Assembly: GCF_008123965.1 (NCBI RefSeq)
Contig: NZ_VSTH01000021.1
Span: 1-64,000, forward strand
Direction of reading: 5' to 3'
Source of the DNA: Bradyrhizobium hipponense
Lineage (GTDB): Bacteria > Pseudomonadota > Alphaproteobacteria > Rhizobiales > Xanthobacteraceae
DNA length: 64,000 bases
The notes beneath the pieces are model-generated. The model did no database searches, was not told the DNA's origin, and saw only the letters and a list, made by a program, of their open reading frames with translations. Shown here in pieces: positions 37,061-46,569 of the stretch. Made by a program: the position numbers and the translations under genes. Positions within the stretch are counted from its first letter, which is position 1; every line of letters starts with the position of its first letter.

Positions 37061-37269
37061 TGGGAGTTGTCCAAGAGGTCCTCGGCGTGAGGCAATCGCT
37101 GATTCGCCAGCAGTGCAAAAAACTGCCCCGGCTGTCACACCGATGTCAATGTAGGTGGGACCAATTGCAGAACATCCATCACGTCGCAAAGTGCATTGCA
37201 CCGAACTTCGGGGTTCCCGTATCATCCTCCGGTGAGTAACCTGGATCGCTCGACATCTAAGGACGACGC

Positions 37270-38079
37270 ATGAGAAGAATTGCCGCCATCGGAGCGGTCC
37301 TGTTCTGGTCGACACTTGCGCTGGCGCAGGATCGCACGATCACCGTGGCCTCGACGACGTCGACGGAGCAGTCGGGCCTGTTCGGCTATCTGCTGCCCCT
37401 GTTCTCGAAAGCCGAGGGCATCAATGTGAAGGTCGTTGCCGTCGGCACCGGTCAGGCGCTCGACATCGGGAGGCGCGGCGATGCCGACGTGGTGTTTGTT
37501 CATGATAGGGCTGCCGAAGACAAGTTTATGTCCGAAGGGCAGGGCGTGAAGCGCTTCGACGTCATGTACAACGACTTCGTCATCGTCGGGCCGAAGAGCG
37601 ATCCCGCGCAGATCGCCGGTGGCAAGGACGTGACCGAAGCGCTGCGCAGGATAGCGGCGGCGAAGGCCGCGTTCGTCTCGCGGGGTGACAAGTCGGGCAC
37701 GCATGCGGCCGAGCTGAGGTTGTGGCAGGAGGCGGGCGTCGACCTCGGTGCGGGCAAGGATGGTTGGTATCGCGAGATCGGCCAGGGCATGGGGCCGGCA
37801 CTGAACATGGCCTCGTCGTCGAACGCCTACGTTCTGTCGGACCGCGGCACCTGGCTGTCGTTCAAGAACCGCGGCGAGCTTGCGATCCTGACCGAGGGCG
37901 ACAAGCGGCTCTTCAACCAGTACGGCGTCATGCTGGTGAATCCGGCAAAGCACCCGAACGTGAAGGCGCAGGCCGGGCAGGCCTTCATCGACTGGCTGAT
38001 CTCGCCCAAGGGACAGGACGCGATCGCCGGCTACAAGGTCGGCGGCGAACAGCTATTTTTCCCCAACGCGTCCCACTAG
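37270..38079 (+). CDS. tupA: Tungstate ABC transporter substrate-binding protein
   Basis: The 269-residue periplasmic protein has a signal peptide and the TupA hallmark TVASTTSTEQSGLFGYLLP, whose Thr-Ser residues bind the oxyanion, followed by VVAVGTGQALDIGRRGDADV. It binds tungstate (possibly molybdate) with high affinity. AAGGA lies before the ATG. Its 3' end overlaps that of the convergent tupB by 27 bp. A small palindrome GTGCATTGCAC at 37191-37201 lies in the promoter region but is unassigned. Confidence 0.92.
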   Translation: MRRIAAIGAVLFWSTLALAQDRTITVASTTSTEQSGLFGYLLPLFSKAEGINVKVVAVGTGQALDIGRRGDADVVFVHDRAAEDKFMSEGQGVKRFDVMYNDFVIVGPKSDPAQIAGGKDVTEALRRIAAAKAAFVSRGDKSGTHAAELRLWQEAGVDLGAGKDGWYREIGQGMGPALNMASSSNAYVLSDRGTWLSFKNRGELAILTEGDKRLFNQYGVMLVNPAKHPNVKAQAGQAFIDWLISPKGQDAIAGYKVGGEQLFFPNASH

Positions 38080-38751
38080 CAGGAAGGCGATGGTTGACAC
38101 TGCCACGCTGAGCGCGAGCAGGATCAGTCCAAGCCCGAGCGCCAGGGGCAGGTCGCCCTTGCTGGTCTCCAGCGCGATCGCGGTCGTCATCGTGCGGGTG
38201 AAACCGCGAATGTTGCCGCCGACCACGATGATGGCGCCAACCTCCGCGATCGCGCGCCCGAAGGCGGCGAGGAACGCAGTCAGCAGCGACGTCCGGCCGA
38301 GCGCGAATAGCAGGCCGATGCTGTGCAGGACCGACAGCCCGTCGATCCGCGCCAGATCGCCATACTCGGACCACAGCAGGCTCGCCGGCCTGTGCACCAG
38401 CGCCACCACGATGGGCGCGGCGAGCAGTGTCTGCGCGATCACCATGGCGGTCGGCGTGAACAGCAGACCCCCTGCCCCGAGCGGGCCGGACCGCGACAGC
38501 AGCAGATAGAGGCCAAGCCCCACCACGACCGGCGGAAGGCCGAGCAGCGCATTGGTCAGGACGATGATGACCTGCCGCCCCCGGAAACGGGCGATCGCAA
38601 GAAAAGCGCCGAAGGGTGCACCGATCAATAGCGCGAGGATGCTGGCGGTCAGGCTGACGCGCAACGACAATGCGACGATGCCGATGAGCTCCGGGTCGGC
38701 CGAGCCGATGAGCGAGAAGGCGGCGGTGATGGAGCGCGCGAAGTCGTTCAT
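38053..38751 (-). CDS. tupB: Tungstate ABC transporter permease
   Basis: The 232-residue permease has about five membrane helices and the TupB-type loop FAAFGRAIAEVGAIIVVGGN-like AFLAAFGRAIAEVGAI, which contacts the ATPase. LGLPPVVVGLGLYLLLSRSG is also characteristic. Unusually it is transcribed against tupA, and no tupC ATPase is adjacent. Its ATG overlaps the stop of a 31-codon frame upstream. Confidence 0.9.
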   Translation of the reverse strand: MNDFARSITAAFSLIGSADPELIGIVALSLRVSLTASILALLIGAPFGAFLAIARFRGRQVIIVLTNALLGLPPVVVGLGLYLLLSRSGPLGAGGLLFTPTAMVIAQTLLAAPIVVALVHRPASLLWSEYGDLARIDGLSVLHSIGLLFALGRTSLLTAFLAAFGRAIAEVGAIIVVGGNIRGFTRTMTTAIALETSKGDLPLALGLGLILLALSVAVSTIAFLLVGRVGEK

Positions 38752-38843
38752 CCGCGCGCGAACTTCGCTGTGCGGCCGGGCGCCTCCGGATCGTCGAGGT
38801 CGGAGCTGCGGAGGCGCTTCACGGACTGGTCCTTAGGTGTCAT
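38748..38843 (-). CDS. Possible 31-residue leader peptide before tupB
   Basis: ATG (38841-38843) opens a short, highly charged frame that ends in a TGA overlapping the tupB ATG (ATGA). The overlap would allow translational coupling. No ribosome site is visible and no family is known, so this could be chance. Confidence 0.25.
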   Translation of the reverse strand: MTPKDQSVKRLRSSDLDDPEAPGRTAKFARG

Positions 38844-39262
38844 TGTTGGAGCAAAGCGGCGGCCGGTCAGTAATATGGTCGATACCCTTGGTTCGCGCCA
38901 AGGGCTTTCGATTGCTGGGCTTATGGAGGATCCTTTCCAGAGCTTGGCAAAGTGGGCGTTGAGCCAACGTATCGCAGGATCAGGAAGACCATCAGGATCG
39001 CCGCCTATGAGTCAGCCAATCCGAACAGGGTCCAAGAATCGGACAGCAGAATACGACTGATCGGCCAGGTGGCGCCAGCAAATCTCCTCGAGGCGAGCGC
39101 GTCTATAACGTCCGCTCCGGCCAGCGGGGCATTATTCCCGCGATGGATGCTTTAGGGAGGGCGCAGGATCGGGTCGCAACCGGTCGCCAGCGGTGCTAGA
39201 CCCTGATGCAGGACCAAAGGGGTCGGGCCTGTTGCGCCCGCAGATGAGAAGGATGTGAAGCA
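38844..39262. other. Intergenic region without a confident gene
   Basis: About 420 bp between tupB and the 3-hydroxyacyl-CoA dehydrogenase gene. A 7-bp stem with a 6-base loop lies at 38885-38904 (CCCTTGG / CCAAGGG) but lacks a T tract. Open frames on both strands read through parts of it without any family resemblance. Confidence 0.5.
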
Positions 39263-40114
39263 ATGATCAATACCGTTGGCATCATCGGGGCAGGGACCAT
39301 GGGGAACGGCATCGCGCAGATCTGCGCCGCGGCCGGTCTTTCGGTCGTCATGGTCGATATTTCCGATGCGGCGGTGGGACGCGGTATCGCCACCGTCGGC
39401 GGCAGCCTCGAGCGGCTGGTCAAGAAGGAGAAGATGTCGGCGGCGGATCGCGAGGCGACGCTCAATCGGATCACCGGCACCACCGATCGCGCCAAGCTCG
39501 CCGATTGCGACCTGGTGATCGAGGCCGCGACGGAGAACGAAGAGCTCAAGGTCAAGATCCTGAAAGACCTCTGCGCGACACTGTCGCCGCGCACGCTGCT
39601 CGCGACCAACACTTCGTCGATCTCGATCACGAAGCTCGCCGCGGCGACCGATCGTCCTGACCGTTTCATCGGCATGCACTTCTTCAACCCGGTGCCGGTG
39701 ATGGCGCTGCTGGAGCTCATCCGCGGCTTGCAGACCTCCGACGACACCCACGCCAAGGCGCTCGATTTTGCCAAGCGTGTCGGCAAGGTGGCGATCACGG
39801 CGAAGAACAGCCCGGGCTTCGCCGTCAACCGCATCCTTTGCCCGATGATCAACGAGGCTATTTTTGCGCTTCAGGAAGGAATCGCGACCGCGGAAGAGAT
39901 CGACGCGGGCATGAAGCTTGGATGCAACCATCCGATCGGGCCACTGGCGCTCGCCGATCTGGTCGGGCTCGACACCATGCTTTCGGTGATGGAGGTCTTT
40001 TATAAAGGCTTCAACGACCCTAAATATCGCCCGGCGCCGCTGCTGAAAGAGATGGTCGATGCCGGCCATCTCGGTCGCAAGACCGGGCAGGGTTTTTATA
40101 CCTACGCCGCCTGA
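39263..40114 (+). CDS. hbd: 3-hydroxybutyryl-CoA dehydrogenase
   Basis: The 283-residue enzyme begins with the Rossmann motif [18 protein letters not shown] and has [15 protein letters not shown] with the catalytic His, [11 protein letters not shown] and a C-terminal [13 protein letters not shown]. It oxidises (S)-3-hydroxybutyryl-CoA with NAD(P) or runs in reverse, depending on the pathway (butanoate or polyhydroxybutyrate-linked). AAGGA precedes the ATG. It appears monocistronic. Confidence 0.95.
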   Translation: MINTVGIIGAGTMGNGIAQICAAAGLSVVMVDISDAAVGRGIATVGGSLERLVKKEKMSAADREATLNRITGTTDRAKLADCDLVIEAATENEELKVKILKDLCATLSPRTLLATNTSSISITKLAAATDRPDRFIGMHFFNPVPVMALLELIRGLQTSDDTHAKALDFAKRVGKVAITAKNSPGFAVNRILCPMINEAIFALQEGIATAEEIDAGMKLGCNHPIGPLALADLVGLDTMLSVMEVFYKGFNDPKYRPAPLLKEMVDAGHLGRKTGQGFYTYAA

Positions 40115-40140
40115 TCATGGTGCGAGCGGCGGGCGTTCAG

Positions 40141-40189
40141 GAGCATGATTCGGAAAAGTGTGTAGCGGTTTTCCGACAAGATCATGCTC
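40141..40189. repeat. Palindromic intergenic repeat (GAGCATGAT family)
   Basis: Two nested inverted pairs: GAGCATGAT (40141-40149) with ATCATGCTC (40181-40189), and CGGAAAA (40151-40157) with TTTTCCG (40169-40175). I recognise this as a very common intergenic element in Bradyrhizobium. It may serve as transcript end or binding site. Confidence 0.85.
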
Positions 40190-40309
40190 AAGAAATAGCG
40201 CCCGCCGCCAGAACCGGCAATTTGCGCTGCGACAAAGACGACGCACGCGATTGACCCGACAATGTCGCACGGCTGGCTGTGGGAACAACGGAACGGATAG
40301 CAAAGGACC

Positions 40310-40774
40310 ATGTCGGATCGACTAGAGGCCGAGCGGGAAGCTGCGGCCGAGCGGCGCAACCTGCTGGTTCAGGACGCGATCGAACGCACCGGGATCACCG
40401 AAGAGATGATCGGGGAACTCGTGACTCGGTTCTACGGCCGCGTCCGCGAGGACACGTTGCTGGGGCCGGTATTTGCGAAGGTGCAGGATTGGGACGAGCA
40501 CCTCACCAAGCTCAGGGGGTTCTGGTCGTCGGTCGTGCTGATGACCGGTCGCTATCATGGTTCGCCGATGCGCGCGCATCTTCCGCTCACCCTGATAGGG
40601 GATCATTTCGACCGCTGGCTCGACCTGTTCGAGCAGACCGCGCGCGAGGCTTGCCCGCCGGCGGCAGCCGCGTTGTTCATCGACAGGGCACGGCGTATAG
40701 CCGACAGTTTTGAAATGGCGTCGGCGACCGTTGCCGGGCGCATCGCTTCACCACGCCACGTGCTCCGCTCCTAG
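40310..40774 (+). CDS. Group III truncated haemoglobin
   Basis: The 154-residue protein has VTRFYGRVREDTLLGPVFAK (B-C helices), KLRGFWSSVVLMTGRYHGSP and IGDHFDRWLDLFEQT, where the His of GDHFDRW is the likely haem-ligating proximal residue. These features are those of group III (P) truncated globins, thought to deal with oxygen or reactive nitrogen species. It lies 196 bp after the dehydrogenase with a repeat in between and seems to have its own ribosome site (AAGGA). Confidence 0.9.
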   Translation: MSDRLEAEREAAAERRNLLVQDAIERTGITEEMIGELVTRFYGRVREDTLLGPVFAKVQDWDEHLTKLRGFWSSVVLMTGRYHGSPMRAHLPLTLIGDHFDRWLDLFEQTAREACPPAAAALFIDRARRIADSFEMASATVAGRIASPRHVLRS

Positions 40775-41039
40775 AATACAGAATGCCTGCCTGAGAAACG
40801 CGCAGCCGCATTGATGCGCTGACTATCGCGCTGCGCGTTGGGCGCATTGCACCAATACCAAGAGCATTCATCTGATCTGCAAAATCATCATGCTGGTCGC
40901 GTGGTGTGACGTTGCAACTCAAAATATGCGCGTGAATGCGCACGTTTGCATTCAATCAGCACGAGCAAAGCTATATTGATGCACTGCGGCGAAAAATCTC
41001 CGCCTTTTTTTCGGCAGAGTTCCAGCGCCTCTTGCAGAC

Positions 41040-41693
41040 ATGGCGAATGCATCATTGAACACAACCGCTTCATCCTCCGACAACACAGCGGAATCCGAAG
41101 CTGACGCCTGCACGGAGCAAACGCGGCGGGCGCTCCTGATTGGTGCGCTCGTCACCACAACGTGCCTCGCCTGTTCTACGCAGGTGCGCGCGGGCGACGA
41201 TCCGCCGGGTTCCGATGACCGGCCGCAAAAAGGTGACCTGCTCGTCTTCTCCGAAGGCGATCAGGAAGGAAAGGTCATCACCTCATCCGATCTGCCCGCG
41301 GGCGGTCCGCCGGTCCATGCCTGGCCGAAGGACCCCAAGACATCGGTGGTGCGCAGCGCCTCGCGGCTCAACGAAATCCTGATCATCCGGCTTGATCCCG
41401 CCGAGCTCGACGAGCAGACGCGTGCGCGCGCCGTCGACGGCATCATCGCCTATTCGGCGATCTGTTCCCATGCCGGTTGTCCCGTCACCGCCTGGGTCAA
41501 AAGCGATGTCGGCGACAAGGAGGTGTTCAAATGCATGTGCCACAACTCCGAATACGATCCCCGCGCGGGCGCGCAGGTCGTGTTCGGGCCGGCACCGCGG
41601 CGGCTCGCGGCGCTGCCGCTGACGCTCACTGAGGGCTCGCTCAGCGTCGCCGGGAACTTCGTCGGAAAGGTAGGTGGCGCGCAGCCAGGATGA
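41040..41693 (+). CDS. Exported Rieske [2Fe-2S] protein
   Basis: The 217-residue protein has an N-terminal Tat-like or lipoprotein-like leader (TRRALLIGALVTTTCLACS). The Rieske cluster motif lies in ICSHAGCPVTAW and CMCHNSEYDP (two Cys, two His). It lies directly upstream (115 bp) of a PQQ dehydrogenase on the same strand, so it may be the electron acceptor of that enzyme in place of the usual cytochrome c. The ribosome site is weak. The start at 41040 leaves a long tail before the leader. Confidence 0.88.
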   Translation: MANASLNTTASSSDNTAESEADACTEQTRRALLIGALVTTTCLACSTQVRAGDDPPGSDDRPQKGDLLVFSEGDQEGKVITSSDLPAGGPPVHAWPKDPKTSVVRSASRLNEILIIRLDPAELDEQTRARAVDGIIAYSAICSHAGCPVTAWVKSDVGDKEVFKCMCHNSEYDPRAGAQVVFGPAPRRLAALPLTLTEGSLSVAGNFVGKVGGAQPG

Positions 41694-41808
41694 TGGACGG
41701 TGCGGGGTCCGCCCGCGTCACGAGAAGCCGCATCCGCCAACGGGCGGACGGGACGAACAACAAGAATTCGACACAAGAATTCAATCGGATGAAAAAGGGG
41801 AAACGTCC

Positions 41809-43536
41809 ATGACGAGCAAGCAATGGTTACTGTCCGGCTTCGTCGCCTTCACCTGCCTCGCCTCGACCGCCGCCGTGTCAGGGCCGATCGAGAATTACGC
41901 ACCGGTCACCGCGCAGCGCCTGGAAAAGCCGGAGCCCAGCAACTGGATGCTCTATCGGCGCACCTATGACGGGCAGGGCTACAGCCCGCTTGACCAGATC
42001 AACACCTCGAACGTGAAGAACCTGACGCCGGTCTGGACCTTTGCCACCGGCGTGGTCGAAGGCCACGAGGCGCCGCCGATCGTCAACAATGGCGTGATGT
42101 TCGTGGCAACCCCGATGGGGCAGGTGATTGCGCTGAACGCGAAGACCGGCGACGAATACTGGCGCTACAAGCGGCAGCTTCCCGATGATCTGTTCCAGTT
42201 GCATCCGACCAGCCGCGGCGTCGGCCTGTGGGAGGACAAGCTCTACCTCGCCACTACGGATGATCATGTCGTGGCGCTCGACGCCAAGACCGGCAAGGTG
42301 GTGTGGGACACCAAGGTGCAGGACTACAGGAAGGGGCAGTACATGACCCTGATGCCCTTGATCGTCGACGGCAAGGTCATCGTCGGTGGCTCCGGCGGCG
42401 AGTTCGGCGTGCGCGGCTATGTCGCCGCCTATGATGCCAAGGACGGCAAGGAGTTGTGGCGGACCTTCACCATCCCCGGCGAAGGCGAGCCCGGTCACGA
42501 CACCTGGCAGGGCGAGGACTGGAAGAACGGCGGCGGCTCGGCCTGGATGACCGGCAATTACGACAAGGAGACCAAGACGATCTATTGGGGCGTCGGCAAC
42601 GCCGCGCCATGGCCCGGCGAGACTCATCCCGGCGACAATCTCTACACTTCATCGGTGCTCGCGCTCGATCCCAACACCGGCAAGATCAAGACCCATCACC
42701 AATACCACCAGAACGATTCCTGGGACTGGGACGAGGTCGATGCGCCGATGCTGATCGACCTGCACCGCGACGGTCGCAACATCAAGAGCCTCGTCCATCC
42801 GGGCCGCGACGCGATCTTCTGGATACTCGAGCGCACGCCGACCAAGATCAACTACGTCGCCGGCTGGCCGTTCGTCTCCACCGATGTCTGGAAAGGCATC
42901 GATGCCGAGACCGGCAAGCCGATCCTCGATCCCGCGCACAAGCCGGTGATCGGCAAGCGCGTCGAGTTCTGCCCGTCGCTGTGGGGCGGCAAGGACTGGC
43001 CGTCGGCGGCCTACAGCCAGAAGACCGGCCTCGTCTACGTGCCCGCCAACGAGAATTTCTGCGGCGGCTTCACCGGCGAGAAGATTGCACTCAAGCCGGG
43101 CGAACTCTGGCTCGGCACCAAGCCGGAGGACATCGGCTTGAAGACAAAGCCGGGCGCCGATCATTTCGGTGAGCTCCAGGCCTGGGATCCCGTCACGGGC
43201 AAGAAGGTGTGGCAGCACAACTTCCCGAAATCGCAGCTGTTCGGATCGGTCACGGCGACCGCAGGCGATCTCATTTTCGCCGGTGGTACCAACGACCGCG
43301 ACTTCCGCGCCTTCAACGCCAAGACCGGCGAGCAATTGTGGGAGCAGAAGACCAACTCCGGCATCGTGGGCATGCCGGTGTCCTATGAGGTCGACGGGAC
43401 GCAATACGTCGCGATCCAGTCAGGCTGGGGGGTGGACGCGCAGCGCATCCAGGATGCGCTCGTGACCAACAATATCGGCATCGAAGCCAATGTGCCGCAG
43501 GGCGGCGTCATCTGGGTGTTCGCGCTGAAGAAGTAA
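41809..43536 (+). CDS. PQQ-dependent dehydrogenase lacking the Cys-Cys disulfide
   Basis: The 575-residue periplasmic enzyme has a signal peptide and an eight-bladed quinoprotein propeller with repeated tryptophan-docking motifs (ALDAKTGKVVWDTK and others). Candidate metal and PQQ residues are E198 (SGGEFG), N264 (GVGNAAP) and D306/D308 (SWDWDE). The second Asp marks lanthanide-type enzymes. The adjacent Cys pair found near PQQ in methanol and ethanol dehydrogenases is replaced by LHPTSRG (131-137). The substrate is therefore uncertain; alcohols are likely. The start at 41809 gives a clean signal peptide. Confidence 0.9.
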   Translation: MTSKQWLLSGFVAFTCLASTAAVSGPIENYAPVTAQRLEKPEPSNWMLYRRTYDGQGYSPLDQINTSNVKNLTPVWTFATGVVEGHEAPPIVNNGVMFVATPMGQVIALNAKTGDEYWRYKRQLPDDLFQLHPTSRGVGLWEDKLYLATTDDHVVALDAKTGKVVWDTKVQDYRKGQYMTLMPLIVDGKVIVGGSGGEFGVRGYVAAYDAKDGKELWRTFTIPGEGEPGHDTWQGEDWKNGGGSAWMTGNYDKETKTIYWGVGNAAPWPGETHPGDNLYTSSVLALDPNTGKIKTHHQYHQNDSWDWDEVDAPMLIDLHRDGRNIKSLVHPGRDAIFWILERTPTKINYVAGWPFVSTDVWKGIDAETGKPILDPAHKPVIGKRVEFCPSLWGGKDWPSAAYSQKTGLVYVPANENFCGGFTGEKIALKPGELWLGTKPEDIGLKTKPGADHFGELQAWDPVTGKKVWQHNFPKSQLFGSVTATAGDLIFAGGTNDRDFRAFNAKTGEQLWEQKTNSGIVGMPVSYEVDGTQYVAIQSGWGVDAQRIQDALVTNNIGIEANVPQGGVIWVFALKK

Positions 43537-43747
43537 GCTCCGCGGGCGGATCGAAGAAGCGGAGCGGCGCGGGGGAGAGCGAATGCGGCGGACGAAACGT
43601 CCGCCGCATTTTGCATGCGCCTTGCTGTCTTCCCTTCTCCCCCGTGGTCGGGGCCGTGGTGTTGCTCTGGGCGAACGCGCCGGCGGTCGGCAAAAGAAAG
43701 GCGCCCGACAGCAGCGAGACTGCGAGCGCCTTTGAGGTGTTGGCCAT
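43508..43747 (-). CDS. Possible small secreted protein or decayed gene
   Basis: The first 27 residues ([20 protein letters not shown] and on to AQS) form a perfect signal peptide, so a real gene began here. The rest runs through the terminator of the convergent PQQ gene and reads like non-coding sequence. I suspect a gene truncated after the leader. There is no clear ribosome site. Confidence 0.4.
   Translation of the reverse strand: MANTSKALAVSLLSGAFLLPTAGAFAQSNTTAPTTGEKGRQQGACKMRRTFRPPHSLSPAPLRFFDPPAELTSSARTPR
43582..43612 (+). terminator. Rho-independent terminator of the Rieske-PQQ operon
   Basis: AATGCGGCGGACG pairs perfectly with CGTCCGCCGCATT around AAA, and TTTT overlaps the end of the stem. 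It begins 46 bp after the PQQ dehydrogenase stop. Confidence 0.85.
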
Positions 43748-43802
43748 CGATCTGCTGCTGTCAGATCAATGGAAACGGCACGAGGCCGTGTTGTGTTCCG
43801 CT

Positions 43803-46115
43803 CTACGCCTCCAATTGCTTGCCGATCGGAAGCGAACGGATACGCTTGCCCGTCGCCGCGAAGATCGCATTGATCAGAGCCGGTGCGAACGGCGGCACGC
43901 CGGGCTCGCCGACGCCGCTCGGCGGCGTATCAGGTCCGGGCGGCACGATGTAGACGTTGGTCACCAGCGGCGACTCGTCCATCCTGATGACCTGGAAGTC
44001 ATCAAAATTCTTCTGCTGGACCTTGCCGTCCTTAAAGGTGATCTCGCCATATTTGGCGAGGCTCAGCCCCATGATCGCCGCGCCCTCGATCTGCGAGGCG
44101 ATGCGCTCGGGGTTGACATAGGTGCCGCAATCGATGGCGGTGTCGACCCGCGGCACCGTCAGCTTGCCTTTGTCGTCGATGGCCACCTCCACGATGGTCG
44201 CGATATAGCTGACGAAGCTGCGGTGCACGGCGATGCCAAGGCCGTGGCCCTTCGGCACCTGCCGCCCCCATTCGCCCTTCTCGGCGACCAGCTCGACCAC
44301 CTTGCGCAGCCGCGCGGTGTCGATCGGATAGCTGTCTAAGGGCTCACCGTAGTTCCAGAGGTCTTTCACCGCAGGCTTGACGATGCGGGGGCTGCCGATC
44401 AGCGCGAGCAGCGTCTCCTTCTGGTCGCGGCCGGTCGCCTGCGCGACCTCCCCGACCATTGACTGCACCGCGAAGGCGCGCGGGATGTTCGAGACCGAGC
44501 GGAACCAGCCGATGCGTGTATGCGCGGCGGCTTCCGGATTCTCGCAGCTAATGTTGGCGATCTCGAACGGCATGTCGACGAGACCCATGCCGATCTCGAA
44601 CGGGGCCTGATGCACGGTTCCGGCAGCGAAGGTCGAGGCGATGCTCGGTGCCACGCTGCGGTGGCGCCAGGCGATCACCTTGCCGTCCTTGTCGAGGCCG
44701 GCCTCGATCCGCTCGACCGAGACGGTGTGCAGGAAGCCGTTATGGAGGTCGTCTTCCCGCGTCCATTGCACCTTCACGGGCGCCCCGAGCTCCTTCGACA
44801 GCAGTGCCGCCTCGAGCGCGAAGTCGCATTTCGACTTGCGGCCGAATCCGCCGCCGAGCAGCGTGACGTTGACCGTCACGTTCTGCTCGGGGATGCCGAG
44901 CGTCTTGGCAACGTCTTCGCGAGTGCCGCCGGGGCTCTGCACCGGCGCCCATATCTCGGCCTTGTCGCCCTTGACGTCGGCCACCGCGACCGGCGGCTCC
45001 ATGCTGACATGGGCGAGATGGGGAACGTAGTACTCGCCGACGATCACCTTGTCGGCGCCCTTCAGGGCGGCGTCCGCATCGCCCTCCTTGCGCAGCACGA
45101 GGCCGGGCTTGCGCGAGGCCTCCTCGAGTTCCTTGCGGTAGGCTACGGAATCGTATTTGCCGTTCGGACCGTCGTCCCAAACCAGCTTCAGGGCGTCGCG
45201 TCCCTTGATCGCCGCGCCGGTGTTGCGCGCGATCACGGCGACGCCGCCGAGCGGCTGGAATTTCGACGGCCACGGCCAGCCGCGCACCTCCATCACTTTC
45301 TCGACGCCGGAGATCTTCATCGCCTCAGCCGGATCGAATGACACGAGCTTGCCGCCGGTCACCGGCGGACGCGCGATCACGGCGTATTTCATGCCGGGCA
45401 GGCGCACATCGGCGCCGTAACGCGCCTTGCCGGTGGTGATGTCGTGGAGATCGACGATGCCGACCTGGCCCTTGGTCAGATAGCGGAAGTCCTTGGGGTC
45501 CTTCAGCTTGAGGCCTTCGATGCTCGGCACCGATTCCTTGGCGGCGTCCGCAGCGAGCTCGCCGAAGCCGAGCTTGCGTCCGCTGGCGCTGTGGACGACC
45601 TCGTGATTGATGGCCTTGACCTCGGTCGCCGGCACGCCCCAGCGCTTGGCTGCGGCCTGCTCCAGCATGGTACGGGCGGAGGCGCCGATCTGGCGCATCG
45701 GGATCAAATAGTGCCGCGTGCTGCGCGAGCCGTCGGTGTCCTGGTTGCCGAATTTGACCTCGTCGCCATGGGCCTGCTGCACCTTCACCCTGGACCAATC
45801 GGCCTCCATTTCCTCGGCCACGATCAGAGGCAGGCTGGTGCGCACGCCGGTGCCCATCTCTGCGCGGTGGGCGAGGATGGTGACGATGCCGTCAGGCGCG
45901 ACCGAAACGAAGACGCGGGGGTCGACCACCACGCCATGCGGCATTTTGCCAGCGCCGGTTTCATAAGCAAAAGCCTGGCGCGACATCACAGGTGCGGCGA
46001 GCACGAAGCCGCCGGTGATGCCGAGCCCCTTCAGGATGCTGCGGCGCGAGACCTTCTCGACCTTTATGTGTTTTTCGAAGCCACGGAGCTTGCCGGGATT
46101 GTCGATGAAATTCAT
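43803..46115 (-). CDS. Molybdopterin aldehyde oxidoreductase large subunit (IorB-like)
   Basis: The 770-residue protein starts with a Tat leader ([20 protein letters not shown]). Its body is of the xanthine-dehydrogenase family: [15 protein letters not shown] and [17 protein letters not shown] around the molybdenum pterin, and [18 protein letters not shown] with the active-site Glu (GVGEP). The group includes isoquinoline 1-oxidoreductase beta and periplasmic aldehyde dehydrogenases that pass electrons via a separate 2Fe-2S subunit. In this context it may oxidise aldehydes formed by the PQQ enzymes. It follows the small subunit with 1 bp between the genes. Confidence 0.92.
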   Translation of the reverse strand: MNFIDNPGKLRGFEKHIKVEKVSRRSILKGLGITGGFVLAAPVMSRQAFAYETGAGKMPHGVVVDPRVFVSVAPDGIVTILAHRAEMGTGVRTSLPLIVAEEMEADWSRVKVQQAHGDEVKFGNQDTDGSRSTRHYLIPMRQIGASARTMLEQAAAKRWGVPATEVKAINHEVVHSASGRKLGFGELAADAAKESVPSIEGLKLKDPKDFRYLTKGQVGIVDLHDITTGKARYGADVRLPGMKYAVIARPPVTGGKLVSFDPAEAMKISGVEKVMEVRGWPWPSKFQPLGGVAVIARNTGAAIKGRDALKLVWDDGPNGKYDSVAYRKELEEASRKPGLVLRKEGDADAALKGADKVIVGEYYVPHLAHVSMEPPVAVADVKGDKAEIWAPVQSPGGTREDVAKTLGIPEQNVTVNVTLLGGGFGRKSKCDFALEAALLSKELGAPVKVQWTREDDLHNGFLHTVSVERIEAGLDKDGKVIAWRHRSVAPSIASTFAAGTVHQAPFEIGMGLVDMPFEIANISCENPEAAAHTRIGWFRSVSNIPRAFAVQSMVGEVAQATGRDQKETLLALIGSPRIVKPAVKDLWNYGEPLDSYPIDTARLRKVVELVAEKGEWGRQVPKGHGLGIAVHRSFVSYIATIVEVAIDDKGKLTVPRVDTAIDCGTYVNPERIASQIEGAAIMGLSLAKYGEITFKDGKVQQKNFDDFQVIRMDESPLVTNVYIVPPGPDTPPSGVGEPGVPPFAPALINAIFAATGKRIRSLPIGKQLEA

Positions 46116-46116
46116 G

Positions 46117-46569
46117 TCACACCCCCGTCGATGCGAGATGGACCGCGTTCTCGATGCGCTGATAGCAGCCGCAGCGGCAGATGTTGCCAGACATCGCCTC
46201 GCGAATCTGCTCATGCGACGGCTTGGGATTGTCCATCAGCAGCGCGGCGGCCTGCATGATCTGGCCGGCTTGACAGAAGCCGCATTGAGGAACGTTGACC
46301 TGGCGCCAAGCTTTTTGGACCGGGTGATCCCCGTTCGGGTGTAGCCCCTCGATCGTCGTGACCTCGCGCCCGGCGACGTCGCTGATCGACGTGATGCAGG
46401 CGCGCACGGCCTCCTTGTCGACGATGACTGTGCAAGCGCCGCAAAGGGCCTGGCCACAGCCGAATTTGGTGCCGGTCAGCCCGGCCTCATCGCGCAGGAA
46501 CCAGAGTAGCGGGAGATCCGGGTCGCCGTCCCAGCTCTGCTCCTGGCCGTTGATCTTCACCTTGATCAT
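46117..46569 (-). CDS. 2Fe-2S subunit of the aldehyde oxidoreductase (IorA-like)
   Basis: The 150-residue protein binds two [2Fe-2S] clusters: plant-type [12 protein letters not shown] and the helical-domain [11 protein letters not shown] with CRCGCYQRI. It transfers electrons from the molybdenum subunit. The ATG at 46569 has GAGGGA upstream; the longer open frame is an artefact. No signal peptide is present, which fits export of the pair via the Tat leader of the large subunit. Confidence 0.94.
   Translation of the reverse strand: MIKVKINGQEQSWDGDPDLPLLWFLRDEAGLTGTKFGCGQALCGACTVIVDKEAVRACITSISDVAGREVTTIEGLHPNGDHPVQKAWRQVNVPQCGFCQAGQIMQAAALLMDNPKPSHEQIREAMSGNICRCGCYQRIENAVHLASTGV

Noticed and set aside
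37061-37225. ATG at 37225 as start of the repeat protein
   Set aside because: GGAGG directly touches the ATG (no spacing) and the added residues look non-coding; left as alternative only.
38885-38904. Hairpin CCCTTGG/CCAAGGG as terminator
   Set aside because: Short stem without a T tract and not placed after a gene end.
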